Origin: Roseobacter litoralis Och 149
GTDB lineage: Bacteria; Pseudomonadota; Alphaproteobacteria; Rhodobacterales; Rhodobacteraceae
Direction: 5' to 3'
Assembly: GCF_000154785.2 (NCBI RefSeq)
Contig: NC_015730.1
Coordinates: 1,736,001-1,800,000 of the forward strand
Length of the DNA: 64,000 bases
The position numbers were made by a program, and so were the translations under genes. Shown here one piece after another: positions 8,776 to 18,135 of the stretch (position 1 is the stretch's first letter; every line of letters begins with the position of its first letter). The notes beneath the pieces are model-generated. The model had not been told where the DNA came from. It did not search any database and saw nothing but the letters and a program-made list of their open reading frames with translations.

Positions 8776-10113
8776 TCAGGCGATCTCCTTCAGAACCGGT
8801 TCCAGCCGCCCTGCGAGGGCAATCAGTTCTGCGTCATGGCCCGCGCGTGCGATCAGTTGCAGGCCAAGCGGTCGCCCTTCGCCATCCGTGCCACAGGGGA
8901 GGGATAGGGCCGGAACACCAGCATGGTTGATCTGCGGCGTGAAGGCGGCATGGTCCCGGGGTCCTGCAGGTTTGCCACCGATCCGGGTCGGGGCGTCTTG
9001 CGTGGCGGGCCATGCCGCACAGGGTGTCGTCGGGGTGGCAATCACGCCGTAGCGATCCAGTGCAGCCCGCAGGGTTTCGCGCATCTGGTGCGAAATCTGG
9101 TGCGCCCCGGCCACGTCAACCCCGGTGAATGACAGGCCTGTTTCGATTTGTCCGGCGATCGCGGGGTCGAACAGTTCTGGTGTTTCCCGCCAGATATCGC
9201 CGTATAAATCCGCAAGACCTGCGCACTGAAGCGGCAGGATGCTATGTCCCTTGATGGTCCCGGGCCAGTCAATCTGCGCTTGCGTAACCGAGACGCCCGC
9301 GCTCTCAAGCACCCCAAGCACTTTGTCAAAATTTGCCGCCACATCTCGATCAAGTGCTTGGCCCGTGCCGAAATCCGATGAGGCGGCGATCTCCAGCATC
9401 GGGGCCGGCACAGGTTCCAGCCCGGCGAGGCTCTGCATGGCGAGGCTGATGTCCTCCATCCGGCGCGCGATGGGGCAAATGACTGAGATGCCCCAGACCG
9501 GCTCATCATGGCATGGTCCGTAGGGGATCAGATCCTGCATCGGTTTGAAACCGCACAGACCCGTATGGGCAGGCGGGCGGCGCGACGAACCACCCGCATC
9601 CGTGCCAAGCGCGAGCGGGACAATCCCTGCTGCGACCGCGGCGACGGACCCGCCCGAAGACCCGCCGGGCGTCAGGTCCGGGTTGACCGGGTTGCGCGTG
9701 ATCCCCTGCAGCGGGGAGTTGGTCGCCCCTTTGCAGGCGAATTCGGAACAGGTGCTGATCCCGATGATGACGGCACCTGCCACGCGCAGGCGTCTCACCG
9801 CTTCGGCATCCTGCGGTGCGATGAAATCGGCAAACAGCCTTGAGCCTTGCGCGCAGCGCAGCCCTGCGACCCAGATATTGTCTTTTATCAGCACAGGCAC
9901 GCCGGCTAGCTGCATGGTCTCTCCGGTTTGCAGCCTTTTGGATACATGCTCTGCCTCAGTAAGGGCGTGGGGATTGATCTGGCAGATAGCATTGATTGCC
10001 GGGTTGCGGTTTTCGGCCCGCGCAAGCGCTTCGCTCACAAGTGTCTTTGGCGTGACTGCGCCGGTTTGAACTGCCGCAACAAGCTGCGAGATAGGACCGT
10101 CGAGAGGGCTCAT
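8776..10113 (-). CDS. Amidase (amidase-signature family)
   Basis: A 445-residue serine hydrolase of the AS family. The Ser-cisSer-Lys triad is visible: lysine in GVPVLIKDN, the Ser-rich TPGGSSGGSVAAVAAG, and the nucleophile region GTDAGGSSRRPP (usual form GGSIRxPA). It hydrolyses an amide or carbamoyl bond, perhaps the open-chain product of the hydantoinase. The start MSPLDGPISQL at 10113 is preferred over an in-frame upstream GTG/ATG at 10161 because the family begins there. It follows the permease gene after 120 bp with no clear terminator. Confidence 0.9.
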   Translation of the reverse strand: MSPLDGPISQLVAAVQTGAVTPKTLVSEALARAENRNPAINAICQINPHALTEAEHVSKRLQTGETMQLAGVPVLIKDNIWVAGLRCAQGSRLFADFIAPQDAEAVRRLRVAGAVIIGISTCSEFACKGATNSPLQGITRNPVNPDLTPGGSSGGSVAAVAAGIVPLALGTDAGGSSRRPPAHTGLCGFKPMQDLIPYGPCHDEPVWGISVICPIARRMEDISLAMQSLAGLEPVPAPMLEIAASSDFGTGQALDRDVAANFDKVLGVLESAGVSVTQAQIDWPGTIKGHSILPLQCAGLADLYGDIWRETPELFDPAIAGQIETGLSFTGVDVAGAHQISHQMRETLRAALDRYGVIATPTTPCAAWPATQDAPTRIGGKPAGPRDHAAFTPQINHAGVPALSLPCGTDGEGRPLGLQLIARAGHDAELIALAGRLEPVLKEIA

Positions 10114-10233
10114 GACCGCATACCTTCGTACTGCGCCCCACCGTTGGCGGAAGCGATCCAAGTATTTTCATAACGGCAGCAGGCGGGCATATTCATAAGA
10201 GTGTCTGTACCATTTCATCAGTATCCATTGTCT

Positions 10234-11034
10234 TCATCCCTGGATCATCCTGTTCAGGCCAACAGTCCGGGAGCCGATGATCAGCACGATACAGGCCAAC
10301 AGGATCAGCCCTGAAGAGATCGCCGCAAGGGACGGGTCCGGTTGTTCTTCGAGGTATTGCAGCATCTTGATCGGCAGTGTCTTGTTGCGCGCATCCGTGA
10401 GGAAAATCGATATCGGGTAGTTGTCCATCGACGCGAGGAAGGCAAACAATCCACCAGTGAGATAGGCGGGCGCCAGATTGGGCACCAGCACTTGCAGGAT
10501 TGCGCGCGGATAGCTCAGGCCAAGGGTTCGTGCGGCATCGACAAGGCTGAAATCGAAGGCCGCCATCGAGGCCAGAAGTGTGCGCATCACGAAGGGCAGG
10601 GTGATGACGATATGACCCAGCAGCAGCGACCAATAGGCGTCCCGCAGGCCAATCTCTCGAAAGAACTGCAGCAATGCAACACCGACCACCAGCCCCGGCA
10701 TCATCAGGGGCGAAACCGTAAAGGTGGCAATCGCCTCGCGTCCCTGAAACCGCCCGCGCGCAACAGCGATGGCGGCCAGCGTCCCAAGCACGAGCGAGAT
10801 CATGGTCGAGACGACCGCAAGGTTGAGCGACAGCGCCACGGCGTCCCACAGCCCGAGGCGACGCTCCAGCGACTGATACCAACGCAGCGACCATTCAGGT
10901 GGCGGCAGCGTGTAGACGGCGGAGGAGGTAAAAGACGCCGCAAGGGTAATGACAATCGGCAACATCAGGAAAAAGACACAGCCCAGGGCGATAATCCAGC
11001 TCAGGCTGAGGGCAAGGCGGTCCGTTCCAGTCAT
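10234..11034 (-). CDS. Polyamine-type ABC transporter permease (PotC-like)
   Basis: A 266-residue inner-membrane permease with about six spans. It carries the conserved EAA-type loop (VDAARTLGLSYPRAILQVLVP) and the FLASMDNYPISIFL segment typical of PotC/YdcV proteins. It pairs with the permease at 11031-11861 and overlaps it by ATGA. In this operon the importer most likely brings in the substrate for the downstream amidase and hydantoinase. Confidence 0.92.
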   Translation of the reverse strand: MTGTDRLALSLSWIIALGCVFFLMLPIVITLAASFTSSAVYTLPPPEWSLRWYQSLERRLGLWDAVALSLNLAVVSTMISLVLGTLAAIAVARGRFQGREAIATFTVSPLMMPGLVVGVALLQFFREIGLRDAYWSLLLGHIVITLPFVMRTLLASMAAFDFSLVDAARTLGLSYPRAILQVLVPNLAPAYLTGGLFAFLASMDNYPISIFLTDARNKTLPIKMLQYLEEQPDPSLAAISSGLILLACIVLIIGSRTVGLNRMIQG

Positions 11035-11861
11035 TGCCGTGCCCCCAGACGGTTCGCAAGCCAGCTTGACCCCAGAACCACCGAGATCGCGATAACCAGC
11101 AGGATTGAAGATATCGTGGCCCCAAGTGCTTCATTGCGCAGGTAGAGAAACGAGCGCGCGGTGAGCATGGACAGGGTTTGCTGCCTTTCCCCCACGATGA
11201 GCGATGGGATCACATACATCGAAACGGCGAGGCTGAAGGTGAAGGCGGATCCCGCGACCACGCCGGGCAGGCTGAGCGGCAGAGTGACGTTCATGAAGCG
11301 AAAGACCGGTGTCGCCCCCAACGACGCCGCAGCCTCCGGCAGGCGGCTGTCCATCTGACGCAACACCGCGTAGATCGGCAACACCATGAAAGGCAGGAAT
11401 ACATTCGCAGCACCAATCACAAGCGCTGTTTCAGTGAAAAGCATGCGGATCGGTGCCTCCGTGATGCCTAGTGACATCAACGTGTCATTCAGTACGCCGC
11501 GCGTGCGAAAAAGGATCGTCCATGCAAAGGCTTTGACGACAACGCCGACAGACATCGGCAGCACCATCGCCACCAGAAACACGGACAGCCAGAACCCCTT
11601 TACCCGCGCCATGATGATCGCGGTGGGATAGGCGATGATCAGCGCCAGACCCGTGGTCAGCAGGGCCACGCGCAGGGTGCGCCACAGCACGTTCAGATTA
11701 TACTCATCGCTGAAAAAAGTGACGTATTCCGCCACGGAAAACTGACCGTCGATCTGGAACGACTTGAGCAGCAGCATAAAAAGCGGCAGCGCATATATGA
11801 TTGCCAGAAAGCTCAGGCCGGGCAGCGCGAGAAGCCCGATACGTTCGGCTCGGCCCGTCAT
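11031..11861 (-). CDS. Polyamine-type ABC transporter permease (PotB-like)
   Basis: A 276-residue permease with the PotB-type layout: an N-terminal span (LLALPGLSFLAIIYALPLFMLLLKSF) and then the EAA loop (EAAASLGATPVFRFMNVTLPLSLPG). The start MTGRAERIG at 11861 overlaps the ATPase stop by ATGA; the frame stays open upstream but over the ATPase gene. It forms the transport channel with the 10234-11034 permease. Confidence 0.92.
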   Translation of the reverse strand: MTGRAERIGLLALPGLSFLAIIYALPLFMLLLKSFQIDGQFSVAEYVTFFSDEYNLNVLWRTLRVALLTTGLALIIAYPTAIIMARVKGFWLSVFLVAMVLPMSVGVVVKAFAWTILFRTRGVLNDTLMSLGITEAPIRMLFTETALVIGAANVFLPFMVLPIYAVLRQMDSRLPEAAASLGATPVFRFMNVTLPLSLPGVVAGSAFTFSLAVSMYVIPSLIVGERQQTLSMLTARSFLYLRNEALGATISSILLVIAISVVLGSSWLANRLGARQ

Positions 11862-12913
11862 GGTGCCGCTTCGTAGACGAGGGTATCGGCGGCGGCCCAG
11901 CCAAAGGTCACGCTGTCCCCTGCGGACAGTCCGCAGCCCATGCCCGGCAGTTCGCACAGCAGCCGGTCGCCGTCATTGGCGCGCCCATGCAACTGGGTTT
12001 TCGAGCCTAGGACCATTGCATCCGCAAGCGTGACGCTCACGCTGTTTTCCCCCGGCTCTGTTTTGATGAGTTCCGGGCGGACACCGACAGTTACCCGTTC
12101 TCCGGGGAGGCGTTTGCCGGGAGTCTTGATGGTGCCATAGGCGGTCCGGACGATGGATTGATCCGCGTCTGTGTCGATGACCTCCCCGGTCAGCCGCGTG
12201 GAAAGCCCGACAAAATCCATTACGAACGCACTTGCGGGCCGGGCGTATAGATCGGCTGGTGAGGCGAATTGTTCGATCCGGCCTGCGTTCATAACGGCGA
12301 TGCGATCGGAGACGCCCATCGCCTCATCCTGATCATGCGTCACGAAAATCGCGGTCATGTCGCGCTCCCGCAAAAGCGTTTTCAACTCGACCTGCATGGT
12401 TTCGCGCAACTTGCGGTCCAGTGCGGAAAACGGCTCGTCCAAAAGCAACAGCACCGGATCGACAATCAGCGCGCGCGCAACGGCGACGCGTTGTTGCTGC
12501 CCTCCCGAGAGGGCGGCAACAGGGCGGTCGGCAAATTCACTCATCCGCACAAGGGCGAGCGCCTCGGTGACTTTCGGACCGCAATCGACTTTTGCCGTTC
12601 CCCGTGCGCGCAGTCCAAAGGCCACGTTCTCCGCAACCGTCAGATGCGGAAACAGCGCATAGCTTTGGAAGACGACGGAGATATTGCGCCGATGCGCAGG
12701 CACTGTGGTGATCGCGCGCCCGTCCAGCAGGACATCGCCCGTATCCGCAGGGGTCAACCCTGCGATGATGCGCAACAGCGTGGTCTTGCCACACCCCGAA
12801 GGTCCAAGCAGAGAAACCAGTTCCCCCCGTGCTACGGAAAAATGCATGTCCGACATGACCGTGGTGCCTTTGAACGCCTTGCCGACAGCAGTGACATCCA
12901 GATATTTGCCCAT
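11858..12913 (-). CDS. Polyamine-type ABC transporter ATP-binding protein (PotA-like)
   Basis: A 351-residue ATPase with Walker A GPSGCGKTT, Q-loop VFQSYALFPH, signature [15 protein letters not shown], Walker B LLLLDEPFSALD and switch histidine FVTHDQDEA. A C-terminal TOBE-type domain (about 270-351) follows. The ATG at 12913 is chosen because GGAG lies 7 nt upstream; an ATG ten codons earlier lacks a ribosome site. It lies 35 bp after the binding-protein gene. Confidence 0.94.
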   Translation of the reverse strand: MGKYLDVTAVGKAFKGTTVMSDMHFSVARGELVSLLGPSGCGKTTLLRIIAGLTPADTGDVLLDGRAITTVPAHRRNISVVFQSYALFPHLTVAENVAFGLRARGTAKVDCGPKVTEALALVRMSEFADRPVAALSGGQQQRVAVARALIVDPVLLLLDEPFSALDRKLRETMQVELKTLLRERDMTAIFVTHDQDEAMGVSDRIAVMNAGRIEQFASPADLYARPASAFVMDFVGLSTRLTGEVIDTDADQSIVRTAYGTIKTPGKRLPGERVTVGVRPELIKTEPGENSVSVTLADAMVLGSKTQLHGRANDGDRLLCELPGMGCGLSAGDSVTFGWAAADTLVYEAAP

Positions 12914-12947
12914 TCGCAGGCTCCGCGGCACTTGGGGTGGCATGGGT

Positions 12948-14003
12948 TCAGAGCGCCATCAACTTGTCAAAACGCTCAATCCAGTCGCGCCGGTTTGCCG
13001 CAACAAAGGACCAGTCGGGTGAATAGATCGGCACACCGTCGGGGATAATGGCACCGGCGGTGACTGTGGTATTGGCGGGCACCGAGGTCGCAAAATCCGC
13101 AATCGCCGTTTGCATCTGGGGCCCGAGCATTTCGTTGACATAGGCCTCGGCCAGTTCAGGGTTCGGACCCCCTTTGACGAGGCAGATGCCCGATGGCATG
13201 GCGAATATACCCTCGGACGGGGCAGCCAGATTAACAGGCACCCCGGTCGCCTTGCGCGGCAGCGTGTAGGACGAGAAATTACCGGCCAGCATGGTAATCT
13301 CGCCTTGCTCCAGCAGGTTAAAGGCCTGGCTCATCGTTGTGTAGACCGAGAGCAGGTTGGGTTTCAGTTCCTCCAGTTTGGCGAATGCGGCGTCGATTTC
13401 ATATTGCGCCTCTGAAAAGGGTTTGCCCGACCCCAGCATGGCTGACACGAAGAGGGTCCACATGCCTTCGGTGTTCTGCAGCGATGGGATGATCAGCTGC
13501 CCCTTGGCTTCGTCGGTCCACAATTGCGCCCAGGATTGCACCCCATCTGCCTGAAATTCGGTGTTATAGGCGACCCCCGCCCATGGCTGAACGTAGTTAC
13601 ACCACATGCCGTCCATATGCACCGCGTCCGGGCGCAGATCGGTCATGTTGGGCACCGGTTCTGCGGTGATCGGGGTCAGCAGGTCCGCCTCGACCGCTTG
13701 TATCATGACCGGGTCGTCCATCTGAACCACCGAAAGATAGGGCGCATCCTTGTTGGACGACATCTTTTCAAGGTTCACCGAGGATTTGGTGCCCTCAAAC
13801 AGGATATCCGCGCCGATAGCGGTTTTCATGTGCGGCACGACAATCTGCTCCATCCACGCTGTGTGAGACCCCGCGCAGCCAATGACCAGTTCGCTGCTTT
13901 GAGCACGCAGAATGGCGGGCGCGGCCAAAGTACCAAGTGCTGCATAGCCCGATACCTTGAGCACAGATCGGCGCGTCATCGCGGTAAATTTCGGTTGTGT
14001 CAT
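12948..14003 (-). CDS. Extracellular solute-binding protein of a polyamine-type ABC importer
   Basis: A 351-residue PotD/AfuA-like periplasmic protein. The N-terminus carries a Tat-like motif (TRRSVLKVSGYAALGTLAAPAILRA), followed by the binding lobe with SSELVIGCAGSHTAW. The start at 14003 has GGGGA upstream; open frame beyond that is not coding. It is the first gene of the importer-amidase-racemase-hydantoinase operon. A 16-bp palindrome lies 32 bp upstream. Confidence 0.92.
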   Translation of the reverse strand: MTQPKFTAMTRRSVLKVSGYAALGTLAAPAILRAQSSELVIGCAGSHTAWMEQIVVPHMKTAIGADILFEGTKSSVNLEKMSSNKDAPYLSVVQMDDPVMIQAVEADLLTPITAEPVPNMTDLRPDAVHMDGMWCNYVQPWAGVAYNTEFQADGVQSWAQLWTDEAKGQLIIPSLQNTEGMWTLFVSAMLGSGKPFSEAQYEIDAAFAKLEELKPNLLSVYTTMSQAFNLLEQGEITMLAGNFSSYTLPRKATGVPVNLAAPSEGIFAMPSGICLVKGGPNPELAEAYVNEMLGPQMQTAIADFATSVPANTTVTAGAIIPDGVPIYSPDWSFVAANRRDWIERFDKLMAL

Positions 14004-14034
14004 ATCAATCCCCAGTTGTTGTAATTTGGAGCAT

Positions 14035-14050
14035 AAATGGCATGCCATTT
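14035..14050. promoter_or_regulatory. Palindromic operator AAATGGCATGCCATTT, site 1
   Basis: A perfect 16-bp palindrome in the leader of the binding-protein gene starting at 14003. The same core recurs as an 18-bp palindrome at 27203-27220 in front of another importer operon. GntR regulators of the FCD group bind short palindromes of this kind, and one is encoded at 14148-14828. Binding is inferred. Confidence 0.7.
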
Positions 14051-14147
14051 TGACTGACGTCATGAAAATAGCGGCAGACACGGCGGTCTAATTCGCAATT
14101 GATGTAAATTTAGGCGGAATTTGGGGCTGCTGCTCAGAATGTGCCGC

Positions 14148-14828
14148 TCAGACGTCTGCCTCAGCCAGCAACACAGCTGCGACCGTTTCCCCGGTATGGC
14201 GCAGATGCGTTTCCCAAACCTGCGCAGCCTTGTCGGCGCTTTCATGGCGGAATGCCTGCATCAGGTCTTCGTGTTCTGCGACGGCCTGTTCCAGACGTGG
14301 CTGGTTCATAATCGCAAGATAGCGACCGCGCCGGGCACGGATCATCAGGCGGTTGTGCGTTGTGATCAGGACGGGGTTGGCGCAGGACTGGATGATGAAA
14401 TCATGGATCAGCGTGTTGTGATCGAAGTAGTCATTTGTGCGGCCCGCGTGATGATATTCCAGCATCTGACCATGCAGATCTTCGAGGCGCTGAAGGGTGG
14501 ACGGCGTCATGCCTTCGCAAACCCGTCTGGCTGCAAGGCTTTCCAGCACCGAGATCACATCAAAAAGAACCACAGCGTCTTCCGGCTTGTAGTCCGACAC
14601 GATTGCCCCGCGGTGAAGTGTAATCTCGATCAGCCCATCCGCTTCAAGCAGCTTGAGCGCTTCCCGGATCGGTGTCCGCGAGACATCGAGTTCGGCGGAC
14701 AACTGTCGCTCGACGATCCGGTCGCGTGCGGCCAGTTCACCCTTGACGATGCGGTCACGCAAAACTGCCGCGACGTGTTCTGCAACGGCTGTTGAGTTCT
14801 TTTGGACGGGCATTGGGTTTCTCAACAT
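14148..14828 (-). CDS. GntR-family transcriptional regulator (FadR/FCD type)
   Basis: A 226-residue regulator. It has an N-terminal winged helix (AAVLRDRIVKGELAARDRIVERQLSAELDVSRTPIREALK, about residues 17-55) and a C-terminal all-helical FCD ligand domain with metal-type histidines (e.g. DHNTLIHDF, RHTGE). ATG codons at 14828 and 14813 and a GTG at 14852 are all possible; 14828 has the best upstream GAG. It is transcribed in the same direction as the downstream importer operon and probably binds the palindromes at 14035 and 27203. Confidence 0.9.
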   Translation of the reverse strand: MLRNPMPVQKNSTAVAEHVAAVLRDRIVKGELAARDRIVERQLSAELDVSRTPIREALKLLEADGLIEITLHRGAIVSDYKPEDAVVLFDVISVLESLAARRVCEGMTPSTLQRLEDLHGQMLEYHHAGRTNDYFDHNTLIHDFIIQSCANPVLITTHNRLMIRARRGRYLAIMNQPRLEQAVAEHEDLMQAFRHESADKAAQVWETHLRHTGETVAAVLLAEADV

Positions 14829-15308
14829 TTGTTTTCTCAGCCGCAATGGCACCTGTACATGCGGGAGGCATCCTGCTGCGTCAATCCCTTATGAAAACTG
14901 AACCTCGCTGCGTTACGCATTTATGCGACGCTAACGATGAAGGAAGCAAAAAGGCTGCAATCTGCACCATTCCTACGCTACGTGAGGCTATTTGGTGCCG
15001 CTTACGGCACAACATTTAGGCATAGACAGGGGTTTTTGCTCTCAAAATCGATCCCTTCGGGACGATGACTAAACTTTTCGGTGCAGGTCTGATGCCGGGC
15101 CTGCCACGACGCGTAAGTGCAAATTCAGTGAAACGAGGCGGATTCGCCGCCGAAAGCAAATCGAAATAATCCCTTCGCTTTCGGGGGCACTGGTCTGGGT
15201 GTTTCATGATTGCTCATGCGGGTCCCGGCCACTTAAACAAGTCGTGTCATGGCATAGTTCCGACGTGCAAAGAGGCGAGATGCCGCGATCCTACCGGTTT
15301 GCTGCGGA
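14829..15308. other. Spacer with no convincing gene
   Basis: 480 bp between the GntR gene and the 3' end of the second importer operon. It holds the GntR promoter and, near 15050-15065, a short TCCC-TTC-GGGA hairpin. Short open frames here show no ribosome site or domain. No repeat copy was seen. Confidence 0.5.
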
Positions 15309-16127
15309 TCATTCGTTTACTTTGTCCAGCCCAATGCTCATCGACACGGCGACGAGTGCGAGGATTGCCAGCAGGATCTGAACGCCTGACACCGCTGCCA
15401 CGAGGGGGGTGGAGGTGTATTGTACCAGGGCGAGCAACTCTACAGGCAAGGGTCTGTCGCGGAAACCATGGGTGAAAATCGCAACCGACAGGTTGTCGAA
15501 GCCTTCGACGAAGGTGAACACAGCCCCCGCCAATATCGCCGGGAGCAGAAGCGGGAAGGTAATCGTGCGCAGGCTCTGAAAGGATGACGCACCGAGGTTT
15601 GTCGCGGCTTCTTCCAGCGCGGGGTCGAGGCGCACAAGACGGCTTTGCACCGTGCGCACCATGACGGCCATGATAAACACGGCGATGGAAACCGCCTGCA
15701 GCCAGATCGAGGGGGAGACGCCCACAAGCGCCCCGGCAAAAAGCACCGCGACCCCGAGCACGATGCCGGGCACCATATGCGGCACCAGCACGAAAACCGA
15801 AAGCGCCGTGGTGCCGCGAAACTTGCCACGTACGCAGGCGAGGGCGGTTGGCACACCGAGCACGATGCACAGCACCGTGACCATCAGACCCACCTTGAGG
15901 CTGGTCCACATGGCACCGACCAGTTCGGTCTGCTCAAAAACCTCTGCATACCAGCGCAGGGTGAAGCCTTCCGGCGGAAAGCTCACGAACGCGCGGGTGT
16001 CAAAAGAAATGATGACGACAATGATCGACGGCGCGATCAGCAGGATCAGCGAAAACACCGCGATGAAAAGGACCAAGCCGATGCCCAGAATGTCCCCGAG
16101 CGAAGAGGTGCGCAGCGCTTTGATCAT
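15309..16127 (-). CDS. Polyamine-type ABC transporter permease (PotC-like), importer 2
   Basis: A 272-residue permease with about six spans. It has the EAA loop (LEEAATNLGASSFQSLRTITFPLLLP) followed by FVEGFDNLSVAIF, the PotC-type signature. The start MIKALRTSS at 16127 overlaps the upstream permease by ATGA. It is the last gene of the minus operon binding protein-ATPase-permease-permease. Confidence 0.92.
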   Translation of the reverse strand: MIKALRTSSLGDILGIGLVLFIAVFSLILLIAPSIIVVIISFDTRAFVSFPPEGFTLRWYAEVFEQTELVGAMWTSLKVGLMVTVLCIVLGVPTALACVRGKFRGTTALSVFVLVPHMVPGIVLGVAVLFAGALVGVSPSIWLQAVSIAVFIMAVMVRTVQSRLVRLDPALEEAATNLGASSFQSLRTITFPLLLPAILAGAVFTFVEGFDNLSVAIFTHGFRDRPLPVELLALVQYTSTPLVAAVSGVQILLAILALVAVSMSIGLDKVNE

Positions 16128-17056
16128 GCATCCCGTCCTTTGGTCCAGCGGGTAAAGATGTTCGTCAGCATCGCGATGATCACGAGGACGATCAGGCATG
16201 TGGCCATGAGGATCAGCGAACTGACGGATCCTTTGCTCCATTCCAGTGAAAAGACGACCTGTTCGTAGATCATGGTGGCCGCGTTGAGATAATTGCCGCC
16301 GCCCAATAGCTGAGGCACGACAAACGTCGTATAACTTAGCGTAAAGACGAGGGCCGCGCCCGTGCCGATGCCCGGCGCGCTGAGCGGCAGGATCACCGTG
16401 CGCAGGGTCCCGAGCCGGGATGCGCCGAGATTGGCCGAGGCCTCCATCAGCCCACCTTCATGGCGACTCATGACAGCGATCAGCGGCAGGATCATCACGG
16501 GCAGGTGGATTTGAACCATGCCGATCAGAACTGCCCAATGCGTGTTCATGATGCGCAAGGGCTGGTCGATCAGGCCAAGGCTCATCAGGGTTGAATTCAC
16601 CACACCGCGCCCGCCAAGGATCACCAGCCATGCATAGGTGCGCACGATCCCGCTGGTCAGCAGGGGCGCGATGGTCAGGATAAGGATCAGCCGCCGCGTC
16701 CACTTGCCGCCAATCAGAAACAGGTAGGCAACGGGATAGCCGAACAGCAGACAAAGCAGGGTGGTATTGATCGCCAGCACCAGTGAACGCTGAAAGGTGA
16801 TCCAATAAAGCGGGTCGGTCAGCGCGTTGGTCAGATGGGAAAAAGACAGGGTTTGCGACACGATCGCGCCGCGCGCCACCTCTATGTTCGAAAACCCGAG
16901 AGACAGCAGGATCACGAATGGAACAACTGCAACGACCATCAGAACAATGATTGCGGGCACGGCGGGCCAGATGCCCCGACCGGATACCAGCTTGTCGAGA
17001 ATGACTTCGCCCAGTCGCGCGTTCGGCGGAGGTTGGAAGGCTGTGGCGTCCGACAT
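16124..17056 (-). CDS. Polyamine-type ABC transporter permease (PotB-like), importer 2
   Basis: A 310-residue permease with a ~30-residue cytoplasmic N-terminus and a first span at about residues 36-60 (AIIVLMVVAVVPFVILLSLGF). The EAA loop is MEASANLGASRLGTLRTVILPLS. The start MSDATAFQ at 17056 abuts the ATPase stop (TGATG overlap). It forms the channel with the 15309-16127 product. Confidence 0.92.
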   Translation of the reverse strand: MSDATAFQPPPNARLGEVILDKLVSGRGIWPAVPAIIVLMVVAVVPFVILLSLGFSNIEVARGAIVSQTLSFSHLTNALTDPLYWITFQRSLVLAINTTLLCLLFGYPVAYLFLIGGKWTRRLILILTIAPLLTSGIVRTYAWLVILGGRGVVNSTLMSLGLIDQPLRIMNTHWAVLIGMVQIHLPVMILPLIAVMSRHEGGLMEASANLGASRLGTLRTVILPLSAPGIGTGAALVFTLSYTTFVVPQLLGGGNYLNAATMIYEQVVFSLEWSKGSVSSLILMATCLIVLVIIAMLTNIFTRWTKGRDA

Positions 17057-18135
17057 CAGACCGGATAAACCGCGCAATAGGACGGATCGATCACCGATAA
17101 GCTCACGACCTCTCCGGGTTGCAAAGGGCGCGCGCGTTCCTGCCGCATGGTGGCGATCTGTATCGTCGTCCCATCCGGTATTTCGACATGATATTCTATC
17201 AAAGCACCGACTGTCCTGTGAAATGAAACCTGTCCGCGCCAAGTGCCCTTGTCCCCCGCGGCCAGACGCAGGTTATGCGGCCTTGTCATCACTTGCACCG
17301 GCCCCGACATATCGGTGTGCGTGATCTGCCCGTCGGGCAATGCCACCTGACCGCCCGAGGCCTGCGCCTGCCAGAAATTGGACGTGCCGATAAAATCCGC
17401 GACATAGGCTGTCGCAGGATGATCAAACACAGTATCGGGCGCGGCGACCTGTTCAATCCGGCCCGCCCGCATGACTGCGATACGGTCCGACATGGTCAGC
17501 GCTTCTTCCTGATCGTGGGTCACGAAGATTGCCGTGAGCCCCAGCCGTTTGATCAACTGGCGCAGTTCCACTTGCATGGCACCGCGCAGTTTTGCGTCAA
17601 GCGCACTGAAAGGTTCATCGAGCAGGAGCACACGCGGCTGCAGGATCAGGACCCGCGCAACAGCCACGCGCTGCTGTTGACCACCAGAAAGCTGCGCGGG
17701 GTAGCGATCCGCGAAATCCGCAAGCGACACGGTTTCCAGCGCCTCGCGGACGCGCGCGTCGATCTCGCTTTGGGGCACACCTCGCATGCGCAGACCGTAT
17801 CCCACGTTCCGCGCGACGGTCAGATGCGGGAAAAGCGCGTAGCTTTGGAAAACCACGCCGACAGGGCGGCGATTGACGGGCAGGTCACCGACGTCGTGGC
17901 CGTCGATCTCGATCTTGCCTTCCTCGGCGTCCCAGAACCCGGCGATGCACCGCAGCAGCGTGGTCTTGCCACAGCCCGACGCACCAAGCAGCGTGACGAT
18001 TTCGCCCTCAGCAATATTCAAGGAACAGTCCTTCAGGACAGTGACCGTCCCAAAACGTTTGGAAACCGCCCCGATGCGCAGCACCGGGGCGGCAGGTTCC
18101 GATCCATCGGTCAGATCGGCCTTCTCCTGCCTCAT
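17056..18135 (-). CDS. Polyamine-type ABC transporter ATP-binding protein, importer 2
   Basis: A 359-residue PotA-like ATPase with Walker A GASGCGKTT, Q-loop VFQSYALFPH, signature [13 protein letters not shown], Walker B VLLLDEPFSALD and switch FVTHDQEEA. A TOBE-type C-terminal domain follows. The start overlaps the binding-protein stop by ATGA, so expression is coupled. The ligand is unknown. Confidence 0.94.
   Translation of the reverse strand: MRQEKADLTDGSEPAAPVLRIGAVSKRFGTVTVLKDCSLNIAEGEIVTLLGASGCGKTTLLRCIAGFWDAEEGKIEIDGHDVGDLPVNRRPVGVVFQSYALFPHLTVARNVGYGLRMRGVPQSEIDARVREALETVSLADFADRYPAQLSGGQQQRVAVARVLILQPRVLLLDEPFSALDAKLRGAMQVELRQLIKRLGLTAIFVTHDQEEALTMSDRIAVMRAGRIEQVAAPDTVFDHPATAYVADFIGTSNFWQAQASGGQVALPDGQITHTDMSGPVQVMTRPHNLRLAAGDKGTWRGQVSFHRTVGALIEYHVEIPDGTTIQIATMRQERARPLQPGEVVSLSVIDPSYCAVYPV

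Noticed and set aside
15016..15207. 63-codon minus-strand frame in the GntR/importer 2 spacer
   Set aside because: Basic, low-information sequence with no ribosome site or known domain.
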